Source: Bacteroides sp. (lineage in GTDB: Bacteria > Bacteroidota > Bacteroidia > Bacteroidales > Muribaculaceae). Taken from it: DNA of 56,868 nt. How positions within the stretch are numbered: position 1 is the first letter of the stretch; each line of letters begins with the position of its first letter. The DNA lies in NCBI GenBank assembly GCA_014802265.1, contig JAAVCP010000017.1, forward strand, positions 19,666 through 76,533, in the 5' to 3' direction. This document shows, piece after piece, positions 18,158 to 27,900 of the stretch. Made by a program: the position numbers and the translations under genes. The notes under the pieces were generated by a model. The model saw nothing but the letters and a program-made list of their open reading frames with translations, did not search any database and was not told the origin of the DNA.

Positions 18158-19261
18158 TCATTTGTTAAAATCCTCAGGTGAATTGATTATGCCCTCTTCA
18201 AATATCTCATCGGTCTCAATAATAGGCAGGATATCGCTGACATTTATTCTTGCGGAGCAGACACCCCATGAGAGCCCGACACCGAATCCACACATCAGGA
18301 AGTTAAGTTCCTTGTCGTCGTCATCATCACCGAATGTGTCACACATTACCATGGGGATTGCAGGTGCCGATGTGTTTCCGAAGCGGTCAAGGCAAAGGGG
18401 CATTCTGGACGTGTCGACTTTCAGTTTCCTGCACATCATCCTATGGATGAACTGATTTGCCTGGTGGAAAGCCAGACAGTCATAGTCATTGACGCCCGTC
18501 CCTGTCAGGCTGAGGAATTCTTTTATGGTCTTTGGGACCGCTGAGATTGTGAAGGCGAACACATCCTCACCCTGCATCGTGGTGTTGTACAGGGTCCTGA
18601 CATTGCCATCCCCCCAGGTCATTGGCTCGGTTGGGGCATTCAGGTTTCTGAATCCCCCGGCAGGGGCTATGATTGCCCTGTAGCCGCTTCCGTCAGTCTT
18701 CAGCAGACCGTAGATGTTTGAGGCCTCAGCTGTCTTCTCCAACAGTATGGCGGCACCCCCGTCCCCAAAAAGCATTGTGACTGACTTATCCATGGGGTTG
18801 ACCATTTTTGTGAGGGTCTCGCCAACAAGCAGGAGCGCCTTCCCAATGTTGGAGGAAGCCATCATAGAGCAGGCTGTCTGGAGGCCATATACAAAAGCAG
18901 AACACCCCAAGGCAATGTCGAATGCAGCGCAGTCCTTGTTCAGGCCAAGACGCTTGTGGAGCACGCAGGCTGTAGCCGGACGGCGGTAATCGGTTGAGTG
19001 GGCTACGAATATCAGGAGCCCGATTCCTTCCCGGGGGACGTTCTTTTTCTTGATGATGTTTTCCGCCGCGGCAAAGCATAGATCGGAGGCTGTCTGATGT
19101 TCCATGGTTCTGCGGAACTCACGCACCCCGGTTGATTCCTGAAACTTGGCCACGTACTCTTCACCAAACCGGTCGGCAAAAGAGTCGACGGTGACCACCT
19201 CAGTCGGCACGGCTGCGCTGACTGCGGATATCTTTATGTTGTCAAATTTAAAAAAAGGCAT
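18158..19261 (-). CDS. 3-oxoacyl-ACP synthase III-like (KASIII) enzyme
   Basis: The 367-aa thiolase-fold enzyme has the KASIII triad: Cys120 in IALGCSAFVYG, His266 in LAFHQANQFIH and Asn296 in RFGNTSAPA. FabH starts acyl chains from acyl-CoA and malonyl-ACP. Its place beside an ACP, two SDRs and a PglD-like acyltransferase argues for a dedicated short-chain acyl group for a sugar, not housekeeping lipid synthesis. It starts 5 bp after the upstream SDR stop. Confidence 0.88.
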   Translation of the reverse strand: MPFFKFDNIKISAVSAAVPTEVVTVDSFADRFGEEYVAKFQESTGVREFRRTMEHQTASDLCFAAAENIIKKKNVPREGIGLLIFVAHSTDYRRPATACVLHKRLGLNKDCAAFDIALGCSAFVYGLQTACSMMASSNIGKALLLVGETLTKMVNPMDKSVTMLFGDGGAAILLEKTAEASNIYGLLKTDGSGYRAIIAPAGGFRNLNAPTEPMTWGDGNVRTLYNTTMQGEDVFAFTISAVPKTIKEFLSLTGTGVNDYDCLAFHQANQFIHRMMCRKLKVDTSRMPLCLDRFGNTSAPAIPMVMCDTFGDDDDDKELNFLMCGFGVGLSWGVCSARINVSDILPIIETDEIFEEGIINSPEDFNK

Positions 19262-19266
19262 AGTAT

Positions 19267-20022
19267 TTATTTTAAAGTCAGGCCGCCGTCAATCACAAGC
19301 GACTGCCCCGTGACCCATGCGGCGGCATCAGAAAGCAGGTAGACAACCGCATAGGCCACCTCCTCAGGGTTTCCGAAACGTCCGAGGGGATAGTTCTCCA
19401 TGTCCCTCTGCAGTTGCTCCTCACTGTACTTCCCTCCATGTACCATCGGGGTGTTTATCATTCCCGGGTTTACTGCATTTGCCCTGATTTTCTTGTGGGC
19501 AAGATCAAGGGCGACATTTCTCATGAACCCTGTGATGGCGGTTTTCGTAGCCGAGTACATCTCATGAGCGACCGTGACGGTGTTATTGCCCGATACACTG
19601 GCAGTATACACCAGGGATGAACCCTTGTTGAGTCTCTTGCTTTTAATCAGGGATCTTGTAAGAAGGATCGGGGCAAATGTATTGACCTCAAAAATATCAA
19701 GCAACTTTTCACGGTTTATGAACTGCACGGGCACGTTTATGGAGATGCCGGCATTTATGAATGCCCCGTCAAGCCTGGGACATGATGAGACCAGGAGGTC
19801 AACGTCCCGGTCACTTCTCATGTCAGCCACGATAAAGGGAGGCTGCGACTCCGGTCTTTCAAGCATGGAGTGCACTTCCCGCAACCTGCTTTCATTTCGT
19901 GCGGTAATTATGACTGTCGCCCCCGCCCTGCTGCATTCTATGGCAGCCGCCTTGCCGATCCCAGACGATGCGCCGGTGACCAGTACCGTCTTTCCATGAA
20001 GGTTAAAGGGATTATAAGACAT
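19267..20022 (-). CDS. SDR family oxidoreductase (FabG-like)
   Basis: I choose the ATG at 20022 (MSYNPFNLHGKTVLVTGASS), 5 bp after the upstream SDR stop; an upstream start at 20058 would overlap that gene. The 251-aa SDR has GASSGIG, NAGIS and Tyr-x3-Lys in EMYSATKTAI, and ends WVTGQSLVIDGGLTL. It probably reduces a 3-oxoacyl-ACP, working with the KASIII and ACP of the cluster. Which of the two adjacent SDRs acts on acyl-ACP and which on a sugar cannot be told. Confidence 0.87.
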   Translation of the reverse strand: MSYNPFNLHGKTVLVTGASSGIGKAAAIECSRAGATVIITARNESRLREVHSMLERPESQPPFIVADMRSDRDVDLLVSSCPRLDGAFINAGISINVPVQFINREKLLDIFEVNTFAPILLTRSLIKSKRLNKGSSLVYTASVSGNNTVTVAHEMYSATKTAITGFMRNVALDLAHKKIRANAVNPGMINTPMVHGGKYSEEQLQRDMENYPLGRFGNPEEVAYAVVYLLSDAAAWVTGQSLVIDGGLTLK

Positions 20023-20026
20023 ATTT

Positions 20027-20791
20027 TTATCTGGATGTGTAGCCCCCGTCAACCACAATATTTTGTCCGGTTATCCATCTTGCCCCCTCACTCATAAGGA
20101 ATATGGCTGTGGAGGATATATCGGATGGTCTTCCAAGTCCAAGGGGAAACCCGGCAACTCGCTCAGCCCTCTGTTCCTCCGAGAGGGCCTTCAGCATGTT
20201 CTCCATTAGTGGGGTAAGTATTGTGCCCGGTGATATACAGTTGATTGTGATGCCCTTAGGGGCAAGTTCAAGTGCCAAGGTCTTTACAGAGGATACGAGT
20301 GCCCCCTTGGAGGCGGCATATGCGTTGACGCCGGGGCGACCGACCATTGCAGTGATTGAGGCAATCAGGACATACCTCGCGCTTGCTGCCCTGTATTTTT
20401 TCTTTGTAAGGATTGAGACAAGGGTCATGGCGCCCACCACATTGACAGCGAATATTTTCTCATAATCGGCTGGGGTAAATTTGTTGAACGGGAGAGTCTT
20501 CTCAATCCCTGCGGCATGCAGGAGCCCGTTTACAGGCCCGATCTGACTGACTGCCTCATCTATTATGTTGGGTAAGGCAGATGAGGCAGTCAGGTCACAT
20601 CCCTTTATAAAACATCTCCTGCCAGTAGCCTCGCACTCTTCTCTCACAGATTTGAGTGCCTCGGCATTAAGGTCAAGAAGAATCAGGTCGGCACCGGCAT
20701 TGGCAAAGTCAATTGCACATTGCCGTCCTATGCCCGAGGCAGCTCCGGTTACCAGAATGACCTTTCCTTTTATAGACAAAGGATTATGCAT
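20027..20791 (-). CDS. SDR family oxidoreductase (FabG-like)
   Basis: The 254-aa SDR has GAASGIGRQ, HAAGIEK (usually NNAG) and the catalytic Tyr-x3-Lys in NAYAASKGAL. It ends WITGQNIVVDGGYTS. The ATG at 20791 overlaps the ACP stop as TGATG; a GTG one codon earlier is also possible. It is paralogous in type to the next gene, and both are likely ketoreductases acting on the acyl chain built on the adjacent ACP. Confidence 0.87.
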   Translation of the reverse strand: MHNPLSIKGKVILVTGAASGIGRQCAIDFANAGADLILLDLNAEALKSVREECEATGRRCFIKGCDLTASSALPNIIDEAVSQIGPVNGLLHAAGIEKTLPFNKFTPADYEKIFAVNVVGAMTLVSILTKKKYRAASARYVLIASITAMVGRPGVNAYAASKGALVSSVKTLALELAPKGITINCISPGTILTPLMENMLKALSEEQRAERVAGFPLGLGRPSDISSTAIFLMSEGARWITGQNIVVDGGYTSR

Positions 20792-21014
20792 CACTGTTTT
20801 GACTTTACGATTTCGAACAGCTCCTCAACGGTGTTGGCTTTACGCATGTCCTCTCCACGTAGGGTCACGTCATATTCCTCATCCACCATGGCGATGACGG
20901 ATAGCCCAATAAGGGATGACCACTCATCGAGTTCACGGAAGTTTGTAGAGGGTGTGATTTCAGAGGGGTCAGTGTCATCAAACTGATTTTTTCTACGAAT
21001 TCTTTGAGTTCCAT
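20791..21014 (-). pseudogene. Acyl carrier protein with apparent 1-nt frameshift
   Basis: From the ATG at 21014 the frame reads MELKEFVEK and then breaks. The -1/+1 frame continues as QFDDTDPSEI, then FRELDEWSSLIGLSVIAMVD and ends VEELFEIVKSKQ at the TGA at 20791-20793, overlapping the SDR start. One extra A in the A6 run (plus-strand T6 at 20987-20992) would give an intact ACP of about 74 residues. The serine of WSSL is the probable phosphopantetheine site. All other residues look under selection, so this is either a very recent mutation, a slippage-controlled gene or a sequencing error. Confidence 0.8.
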
Positions 21015-21039
21015 ATAAAATGTATTTACAGTTGTCTGA

Positions 21040-21687
21040 TTAAAATTTGAATATTTTAGCAGGGTTGCCTATGTAGGTCATCCCGTCTTTAGGTTTTGTC
21101 AACAGTGCCGAGAGTGGGGAGATGGTTACATGGCTGCCAATCTTAATTAATTGTTTTATGAAACAATCAGCCCCCAGCAGGTTTTGATTCCCGATTTTTA
21201 CCTCCCCCGAGATTCTTGCACCGGGCATTATGGCATTAAAGTCACCTATACTTACGTCATGCCCGATTGCCACATATCCGTTTAGCAAGTTAAAATTCCC
21301 AATTTTTACGTTGGTGGTCACATGGCAGTCCCCCTTGATGATGTTACCCAGTCCTATTGAGAATGTCTCGGGGTCAGCAATTGAGAATGAGGGGTCAATC
21401 AGGTTTGGGAACTCAAGGTTCGGGTTAGTAAGCCTGTCCCTGACATTTCTCACTGTGTTGGGGTTCCCAAAGCATAATGCCACGCATAAGGGGGAGGACC
21501 AGTTATTAAGTGTCTCTAACCCACCAAGGACCTTGCCAAAATGAGAGACGGCAGCATCAGGCTCCTTGCCGTCATCAAAGAATCCTATCAGCTTCCAGAT
21601 GGGTTGTGCAGTATTGTTTATTTTGTTGATCATGCAGGCGACTTCCCTTCCGAAGCCTCCCGCCCCATATATTGCAATGTCTCTCAT
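21040..21687 (-). CDS. PglD-like sugar acyltransferase (left-handed beta-helix)
   Basis: I choose the ATG at 21687 (MRDIAIYGAGGFGREVACMI), the standard start of this family, directly after the PglC-like gene's stop. The 215-aa protein has an N-terminal Rossmann-like domain (residues 1-60) and a hexapeptide-repeat domain with the catalytic His region NGYVAIGHDVSIGD, then VKIGNQNLLGADCFI and MTYIGNPAKIF. PglD N-acetylates the 4-amino group of UDP-4-amino sugars. Here the neighbouring ACP, SDR and KASIII genes suggest that the donor may be a 3-hydroxyacyl group instead of acetyl. Confidence 0.87.
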   Translation of the reverse strand: MRDIAIYGAGGFGREVACMINKINNTAQPIWKLIGFFDDGKEPDAAVSHFGKVLGGLETLNNWSSPLCVALCFGNPNTVRNVRDRLTNPNLEFPNLIDPSFSIADPETFSIGLGNIIKGDCHVTTNVKIGNFNLLNGYVAIGHDVSIGDFNAIMPGARISGEVKIGNQNLLGADCFIKQLIKIGSHVTISPLSALLTKPKDGMTYIGNPAKIFKF

Positions 21688-21688
21688 T

Positions 21689-22303
21689 TCAGTTATGACC
21701 GTTAAAGGGTTGCGTTGTGGCTTGACCTTCTGCGGATATCCCGTCACGCTTGAGTACTTTTTGAATTGTTGTAAGAATTACCTTGCAGTCTGTGATGAAA
21801 GATACGTTGTCAACGTACCAGACATCGAGTTCAAATTTCTTTGACCATGATATTGCGTTACGTCCGTGACATTGTGCCCAGCCTGTTATTCCCGGACGCA
21901 CCTCATGTCGCCGTGCCTGTTCAGGAGAATAGAGGGGAAGATATTTAACAAGAAGTGGTCTGGGGCCAATCAGTGACATATCACCCTTAAATACATTCCA
22001 AAGTTGAGGCAATTCATCAATGGAAGTTGAGCGTACTAATTTACCGACCTTGGTCAGTCTTTGTGCATCAGGTAAAAGTTTCCCGGCAGAATCACGCTCG
22101 TCGGTCATTGTCTTGAACTTAACCACCTTGAAAATCTTGCCGTCTTTACCGGGTCTTTCCTGAAAGAAAAAAGCCCCGGCTCCCTTGTTGGCAAAGTGAA
22201 GCCATGCTGTCACGGCAGCCAAGGGCACAGACAAGACAAGCAATGCCGCACCTGAGGCAGTCACGTCGATTGCCCGCTTGAGGAAACTACGATACAGCCT
22301 CAT
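21689..22303 (-). CDS. Undecaprenyl-phosphate sugar phosphotransferase (PglC-like)
   Basis: The 204-aa small monotopic phosphoglycosyltransferase has one N-terminal membrane re-entrant segment (residues 14-37) and the motifs SIDELPQLWNVFKGDMSLIG and GITGWAQCHGRN. It starts the repeat unit by moving a sugar phosphate from UDP to undecaprenyl phosphate on the inner membrane. The small size (about 200 aa) is like PglC and not like WcaJ/WbaP. With PglF-, PglE- and PglD-like enzymes in the locus, the first sugar is probably a bacillosamine-type diamino sugar. Confidence 0.92.
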   Translation of the reverse strand: MRLYRSFLKRAIDVTASGAALLVLSVPLAAVTAWLHFANKGAGAFFFQERPGKDGKIFKVVKFKTMTDERDSAGKLLPDAQRLTKVGKLVRSTSIDELPQLWNVFKGDMSLIGPRPLLVKYLPLYSPEQARRHEVRPGITGWAQCHGRNAISWSKKFELDVWYVDNVSFITDCKVILTTIQKVLKRDGISAEGQATTQPFNGHN

Positions 22304-22314
22304 ATTTAATAATG

Positions 22315-23526
22315 TTAGTCGCTTTCATTAGTATAATGTCTCTCAATGACCTCTGCTACCTGGCGAGAAAGTATAGACTTGTCATAGACACTTTCTGAGA
22401 GATTCCGGGCATTTTCTGCCCAAGTTTTTAAAATCTCCGTATTACCCTTGTATAATTTTATCTTATCTACAAAATCTTGGGGTGAGTCTGGGTTAACAAA
22501 GAAGCCACAGTTCTCTTTTTCTACTAAATCTTTTGTCCACCCCGCAGAGTTAACAACTATAGGTTTCCCTGCTGAAAGGGAGTCGAACAGCTTATTTGGG
22601 GAATTTGTCTGAAGAATTGGCAGATTTTTAAAAGATGTTATGGAGAGGTCACACAGGTTGACAATCTCTGAAACCGTCTTCATTTCATGATTTCCCAGGA
22701 ATTTCACATTCCTGAGATTCTTTCCCTCTGACATTTTCTGTAATTCAGGCAATGTGGCACCATCTCCCAAAAAAAGAAATTCAACGTCATTTATATCCAT
22801 ATGTTGACAAATCTCAGCGGTGTTGAGTATATAATCCAACCCATTTGCCACACCCATTGATCCGAAATGTATAATATTGAACTTGCTGAGGTCCACTCCG
22901 AACTCCTCAGCTATCTTGTGGTTATGAGGGCGTGGATAAAACTCATCGGGTTTTGACATATTGGGAATCATTGATACTTTGTCTGCTGGAATCCCGGCAG
23001 CCACGACACCATCTCTCATGCCCGGGGAAAGCGCAACAATGTGATTTGCCTTTTGATATATGTCCTTTTCTAACTTTCTGAGTATCCCAATTATGAACTT
23101 ATTGCGTATGGCACCGATCTGTATGGGGAACTCGGGCCAAAGGTCACGTACCTCAAAGACATATGGCCAGCCTTTGGCAGACTTCAGCCGCATCGCCACG
23201 GCTCCGACCGTGAGGGGAGTTGATGTGGCATATACAATATCAACGTTATCTTCCTTTTTAGCCTCGCCTATAGCCTTATTTAAAAAGCTGCAAAAAGATT
23301 TTACCTTCTGTAGCTTGGACATATAATTACTATACTCGTTTTTTATATATATCACTTTAATCCCCTCAACCATCTCCACACCGGGCTGAGGATGAAACTT
23401 ATTGGTAGACGTGACCATTACAACGTCATGTCCCCTTCTTATCAGCTCCCTGCTTATCCAATAGCTCCGGGTCCCCCCGGGTTCAGACGGTGTGTGGAAA
23501 TATTGATGAATATACAGAATCTTCAT
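22315..23526 (-). CDS. Glycosyltransferase family 4
   Basis: I choose the ATG at 23526 (MKILYIHQYFHTPSEPGGTR), the typical start of this GT4 group; the longer frame from 23580 overlaps ugd. The 403-aa GT-B enzyme has the N-terminal PGGTRSYW motif and a C-terminal donor domain (FLGDGATLPELQKM, SLSAGKPIVVNSAGWTKDLV). It is close to WcaI/WbuB-like fucosamine- or L-FucNAc-type transferases that act second in many Bacteroides O-antigens. Acceptor and donor cannot be read here. Confidence 0.9.
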   Translation of the reverse strand: MKILYIHQYFHTPSEPGGTRSYWISRELIRRGHDVVMVTSTNKFHPQPGVEMVEGIKVIYIKNEYSNYMSKLQKVKSFCSFLNKAIGEAKKEDNVDIVYATSTPLTVGAVAMRLKSAKGWPYVFEVRDLWPEFPIQIGAIRNKFIIGILRKLEKDIYQKANHIVALSPGMRDGVVAAGIPADKVSMIPNMSKPDEFYPRPHNHKIAEEFGVDLSKFNIIHFGSMGVANGLDYILNTAEICQHMDINDVEFLFLGDGATLPELQKMSEGKNLRNVKFLGNHEMKTVSEIVNLCDLSITSFKNLPILQTNSPNKLFDSLSAGKPIVVNSAGWTKDLVEKENCGFFVNPDSPQDFVDKIKLYKGNTEILKTWAENARNLSESVYDKSILSRQVAEVIERHYTNESD

Positions 23527-23539
23527 TTGAAATAAGCTT

Positions 23540-24865
23540 TTAGTCCCGTTTAAAAATATCTCTTGTGTAAACCTTCCCACTTACATCATCTAATGAAGGG
23601 TCATAGCGATTGGCAATAATGGCTTGTGACTGGGTTTTAAACTCATTCAGATCGTTGACAACACGGCTTCCGAAGAATGTTGAGTCGTCCTCAAGTGTCG
23701 GCTCATATATGATTACTTGCGCACCCTTTGCCTTTATCCTCTTCATTACACCCTGTATGGATGACTGACGGAAGTTATCAGAGTTAGACTTCATCGTCAG
23801 GCGGTAGACACCGATGGTTGGTGCGCTTTGCGTATCCCGTTTTACGTTTTGTGTTGATGTGTAATCCGTGTTGGTTGAATAGTCATACCAGTCAGCCATC
23901 TTGAGAACTTGATCAGCGATGAAATCCTTACGCGTGCGGTTGCTTTCCACTATTGCTGACATCATATTCTGTGGTACATCTGCATAGTTAGCAAGAAGTT
24001 GCTTGGTGTCTTTGGGAAGACAATAGCCACCATATCCAAAAGAGGGATTGTTATAATGAGATCCAATACGCGGGTCAAGACCTATGCCATTAATTATTGC
24101 CTGTGAGTCAAGACCCTTAACTTCTGCATATGTGTCAAGCTCATTGAAATAGCTTACGCGCAAAGCAAGGTAAGTATTAGCAAATAGCTTGACAGCCTCT
24201 GCCTCTTTCATCCCCATATACAGCACAGGGATCTCTTCCTTTATTGCACCTTGTTTAAGTAGTTCAGCAAACGCATGGGCTGCTTCATCCAGTTTCTCAA
24301 TATTGGTTACTGCCTGGATTGCCGCATTTTCCTCTGCAAAATGGGGTTGGTTGATTATCTTGGGCACACCGGCGATGATACGCGATGGATAGAGATTGTC
24401 ATACAGGGCCTTGCTCTCGCGCAGGAACTCGGGAAAGAATAGCAGATTGAACTGACTGACACCTTTTGCGGCATATTTCACATACAGGTTACGACAATAA
24501 CCGACAGGAATTGTTGATTTGATTACCATGACTGCATTGGGGTTGACGCTCAGCACAAGGTCTATGACATCTTCAATGCAATGCGTGTCGAAGAAATTCT
24601 TAACGGGATCATAGTTGGTCGGAGCTGCGATAACCACAAAATCGGCATCCTTATATGCCGCCGCTCCGTTTAGAGTCGCAGTCAAATCGAGATTTTTCTC
24701 GGCAAGATATTTTTCAATATAATCGTCTTGAATCGGAGAAATCCTATTGTTTATCTTATTAACCTTTTCTGGGATCACATCAACAGTGGTGACGTGATTG
24801 TGTTGAGCCAAGAGAGTGGCAATACTGAGACCGACGTACCCGGTCCCGGCAACTGCTATTTTCAT
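23540..24865 (-). CDS. ugd: UDP-glucose 6-dehydrogenase
   Basis: The 441-aa enzyme oxidises UDP-glucose to UDP-glucuronate with two NAD+. The NAD-binding GTGYVGLS at the N-terminus, the [20 protein letters not shown] substrate region and the catalytic cysteine in [15 protein letters not shown] are present. The C-terminus [18 protein letters not shown] is of the kind also found as a degraded copy at 31012-31127. The product implies a uronic acid in the polysaccharide. Confidence 0.93.
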   Translation of the reverse strand: MKIAVAGTGYVGLSIATLLAQHNHVTTVDVIPEKVNKINNRISPIQDDYIEKYLAEKNLDLTATLNGAAAYKDADFVVIAAPTNYDPVKNFFDTHCIEDVIDLVLSVNPNAVMVIKSTIPVGYCRNLYVKYAAKGVSQFNLLFFPEFLRESKALYDNLYPSRIIAGVPKIINQPHFAEENAAIQAVTNIEKLDEAAHAFAELLKQGAIKEEIPVLYMGMKEAEAVKLFANTYLALRVSYFNELDTYAEVKGLDSQAIINGIGLDPRIGSHYNNPSFGYGGYCLPKDTKQLLANYADVPQNMMSAIVESNRTRKDFIADQVLKMADWYDYSTNTDYTSTQNVKRDTQSAPTIGVYRLTMKSNSDNFRQSSIQGVMKRIKAKGAQVIIYEPTLEDDSTFFGSRVVNDLNEFKTQSQAIIANRYDPSLDDVSGKVYTRDIFKRD

Positions 24866-24968
24866 AAAAAATATTGTTAGTGTTATGAGTGTCCAAACTT
24901 AGAAGGATATATTGTAAATCATTGTCAAAGTGACGGCTATACCAAGTTCAAATTATATAGCAGCATTT

Positions 24969-25781
24969 CTAAGAAAAGAATTTCATTCCTAAACATTTAA
25001 TTGCTATCCATTTAATTAATCTCCTTCCATATTTTATTCTGGCTGCCTTCACTTTTAAACGATATAAAAGCACCTGTTTGAGACTCATATTTTCCCTCTG
25101 TGTCTTAAAGGTATAACCTTGCTTATTGAAAAACCTTCTTGATGGGGGATAAACCTTCCCTTGTATTACGACAGGAATTATACTTGCATGGAATGGCATC
25201 CTATCATCACAAAGATTAAATCCACCTAATCCTGCTTCTGATTTTGCCTCGTTAACTCTATCCACTTCAAATTGCCATGCGCTGTAATCACTGTCTCCTA
25301 ATTTTTCTAAAAGATATTCTCTTTGCCAAATACCTGCTTCTGTAGAAACTCCGTAACGCTTATTGTTCGGGATTAAGATTAGATTATCACGGAAGTATGA
25401 TTTATTCTTCATGCCGATACAATTACGAAATACATCTGAAGTATTAAGAAAAGTAACACCATGTTTCTCCATGATCTCTATAAGATCAATAATAATCTCA
25501 TTTTGAATTTTTTCATAAATGAAGTAATCCTCGAGGAATATACCGTAATAGTGGCTATCAACAGATTTGATGGCGTGTTTTAATCTTCCAGCCCAGTTCA
25601 AATTGTCACCACATTTTATAACAGTTACGTTATTATGGCAAAAGTCTGCGGTCTCAGTAACCAAATACCATTTAAATGGACAATCCGCCCAATATTTATC
25701 TCTTAAAGAAAAGAAATCATCCCACAAATCTTGATATGCATCACAAGATAGGACAAATAGAACTAGCTTTTGAGGTTCCAT
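24969..25781 (-). CDS. Possible glycosyltransferase of the polysaccharide locus
   Basis: The 270-aa protein has no signal peptide. The N-terminal LVLFVLSCDAYQDLWDDFFS and the acidic GIFLEDYFIYEK resemble the nucleotide-binding strand and DxD-like motif of GT-A folds, and the C-terminus is basic (VKAARIKYGRRLIKW), as in membrane-associated transferases. It lies 12 bp downstream of the capF-like gene. I do not recognise a named family; assignment rests on context and general look. Confidence 0.55.
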   Translation of the reverse strand: MEPQKLVLFVLSCDAYQDLWDDFFSLRDKYWADCPFKWYLVTETADFCHNNVTVIKCGDNLNWAGRLKHAIKSVDSHYYGIFLEDYFIYEKIQNEIIIDLIEIMEKHGVTFLNTSDVFRNCIGMKNKSYFRDNLILIPNNKRYGVSTEAGIWQREYLLEKLGDSDYSAWQFEVDRVNEAKSEAGLGGFNLCDDRMPFHASIIPVVIQGKVYPPSRRFFNKQGYTFKTQRENMSLKQVLLYRLKVKAARIKYGRRLIKWIAIKCLGMKFFS

Positions 25782-25792
25782 TGTTTTGTCAG

Positions 25793-26542
25793 TTATTTGT
25801 CTTTATAAGAATTATATGTTGTGTATAAGTCCATATCGACCTGATTCCTAATAATTGGAATACTCCCTTTTTTCTCAGAATCACAGAATGACTTTAAAAT
25901 AGATAGAACTTCGGTCACTTTAAGTTCGTAGTCTGGTTTCAGTTTTAATTCCTCTATACTCTTAGAAGACATAATATGTTGGAAGAATGGAACTAATTCA
26001 TCAAGCACCGAATCGATATACTTTAATGGAATTAAATTGTCATTTATGACAACCGGGGTGTCGTTATGAATTAACTTATAACAGAAGGTTGCAATAAATG
26101 AATGAGAATTTGGCTTGGCATAGGGACCAAATAGATTAGGAAATACCATGCAGCCAAATCCACTCCCATGTTTAATAGCCCAATCACATAGCAATTTTTT
26201 GCCATCCAATTTGCACCTTCCGTATTCGCTTCCGTTATTTTCTTGAATTGAAGAAGCAAAAAAAAGATCCGGGTAAACTTTTTCGGTCTCTACAGCCGAT
26301 ATCAGAGAGTTGATTAAGGACATATTTGTAGCATATACCTCACCTTCTTTGGGACTTCTCATCATAGCGGCTAAATGTACAATTGCATCGCACTGACTAA
26401 CAAATTTCCTCAAATCCTCTTCTCTTTCAAAAAAAGAGTCAGAAAATGGAATAATCTGAAAAATGTCAGGATATCTTTGAAGTCTATTGAATAGATTTGT
26501 TCCAATAAATCCAGATTGACCCGTAATTCCTATCTTTATCAT
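25793..26542 (-). CDS. CapF-like NAD-dependent sugar reductase lacking the cupin domain
   Basis: The 249-aa SDR matches the N-terminal half of CapF/WbjC: GQSGFIGTNL, then FASSIQENNGSEYGRCKLDG, then FPNLFGPYAKPNSHSFIATF and LKYIDSVLDEL. It ends at LYTTYNSYKDK, exactly where full-length CapF (about 370 aa) continues into a C-terminal cupin. No cupin remnant lies in the 11 bp before the next gene, so the short form looks stable. The reductase acts on the 4-keto sugar made by CapE in the L-FucNAc route; without the cupin, the C3 epimerisation assigned to it would be lost. Confidence 0.8.
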   Translation of the reverse strand: MIKIGITGQSGFIGTNLFNRLQRYPDIFQIIPFSDSFFEREEDLRKFVSQCDAIVHLAAMMRSPKEGEVYATNMSLINSLISAVETEKVYPDLFFASSIQENNGSEYGRCKLDGKKLLCDWAIKHGSGFGCMVFPNLFGPYAKPNSHSFIATFCYKLIHNDTPVVINDNLIPLKYIDSVLDELVPFFQHIMSSKSIEELKLKPDYELKVTEVLSILKSFCDSEKKGSIPIIRNQVDMDLYTTYNSYKDK

Positions 26543-26805
26543 AAGCTAATATGCCATCTATAAATGTTTAAGCAAATTTGATAGATCATTAATTATAGCG
26601 TCGGTGACTATTCATGAATAGCCAGATCATGTTTAAGAATATTTGGTATAAGTAAGGATTCTCATACATCCAATGACGATGTAACTACCGATAATACAAT
26701 TTTATAGGATTTGTCAACTATTTTGCTAAATTATTTGGAGGTATTTTACGTAACTAGAGCTACAATCCTAATATCTGAGTTGCTTAATCATTTTGGACGA
26801 ATCCT

Positions 26806-27900
26806 CTATTCAGATTTAATCTCTTTTGATTTGGTTCGGGGTTGTAACCCTAACTCCTCACGAATAAAAGTCAATCTGTGGAGTAGTTCCTTCATCTCTT
26901 CTACGTTAAGGCGACGAGTGTTATGACTATGGTATTCTTCCATTTTTTCAACTTCAGGGTTCCCACCCTCAACTTTATCGTAGTTGAGATTTCTGCCATC
27001 ACATGGTATACGATAGTATTCCCCACAATCAATGGCCCGTGCCATCTCTTCCCGTGTCACTAAAGTTTCGTATACCTTTTCTCCATGCCGAGTACCAATA
27101 ATTTTTATCTCTGTATCAAGGAATTTTGGATCTAATTCGGAATAGGTCTCTATAAGAGCCTGTGCAAGTACGTCCAATGTACAAGCTGGTGCCTTTTGTA
27201 CGAATAAGTCCCCATTTTGTCCGTGTTCGAAAGCAAACATTACTAGATCTACGGCATCATCCAATGTCATCATATACCTTGTCATATTGGGATCAGTGAT
27301 GGTTATAGGTTTACCCTCTAACATCTGGTCAACCCAAAGTGGGATGACTGAACCTCTTGATGCCATTACATTACCGTAGCGTGTACAGCATATGGTCGTA
27401 GTTGCATTCTCACCCAGTTGACGACCTTTGGCTGTGGCGATTTTTTCCATCAATGCTTTCGAGATGCCCATTGCATTGATTGGATAAGCGGCCTTATCGG
27501 TTGAAAGTACCACTACATTCTTTACACCATGCTTAATGGCTGATTCCAAAACATTGTTGGTACCGATTACATTCGTTTCAACGGCTTGCATAGGAAAAAA
27601 TTCACACGATGGCACCTGCTTAAGAGCAGCCGCTGAGAATATGTAATCTACACCTCCGCGCATAGCAACATCTATACTTTGAGGATCACGAACATCACCA
27701 ATATAGAACTTGACTTTATTCGCTATCTGCGGGGAGTAGGTGTCCTGAATACGATGACGCATGTCGTCTTGTTTTTTCTCATCACGGCTGAATATACGTA
27801 TTTCCTTAATGTCACTTTGAAGGAAACGTTTTAGAACCATATTGCCAAATGAGCCGGTCCCACCTGTAATCAACAGGGTTTTATCTTTAAAAATAGACAT
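26806..27900 (-). CDS. capE: CapE-like UDP-GlcNAc 4,6-dehydratase/5-epimerase
   Basis: The 364-aa extended SDR has TGGTGSFGNMVLKRFL, the SAAALKQVPSCEFFPM motif in which Met replaces the usual Tyr (MGISKALMEK), and VMASRGSVIPLW. These identify the inverting CapE/FnlA/WbjB group that opens UDP-L-FucNAc and related L-sugar routes. It is followed by the CapF-like gene after a 263-nt gap in which I see no gene. A CapG-type 2-epimerase is absent from the window. Confidence 0.9.
   Translation of the reverse strand: MSIFKDKTLLITGGTGSFGNMVLKRFLQSDIKEIRIFSRDEKKQDDMRHRIQDTYSPQIANKVKFYIGDVRDPQSIDVAMRGGVDYIFSAAALKQVPSCEFFPMQAVETNVIGTNNVLESAIKHGVKNVVVLSTDKAAYPINAMGISKALMEKIATAKGRQLGENATTTICCTRYGNVMASRGSVIPLWVDQMLEGKPITITDPNMTRYMMTLDDAVDLVMFAFEHGQNGDLFVQKAPACTLDVLAQALIETYSELDPKFLDTEIKIIGTRHGEKVYETLVTREEMARAIDCGEYYRIPCDGRNLNYDKVEGGNPEVEKMEEYHSHNTRRLNVEEMKELLHRLTFIREELGLQPRTKSKEIKSE

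Noticed and set aside
26711..26926. 71-codon + strand ORF
   Set aside because: It overlaps the capE 3' end antisense; no start signal or known motif.
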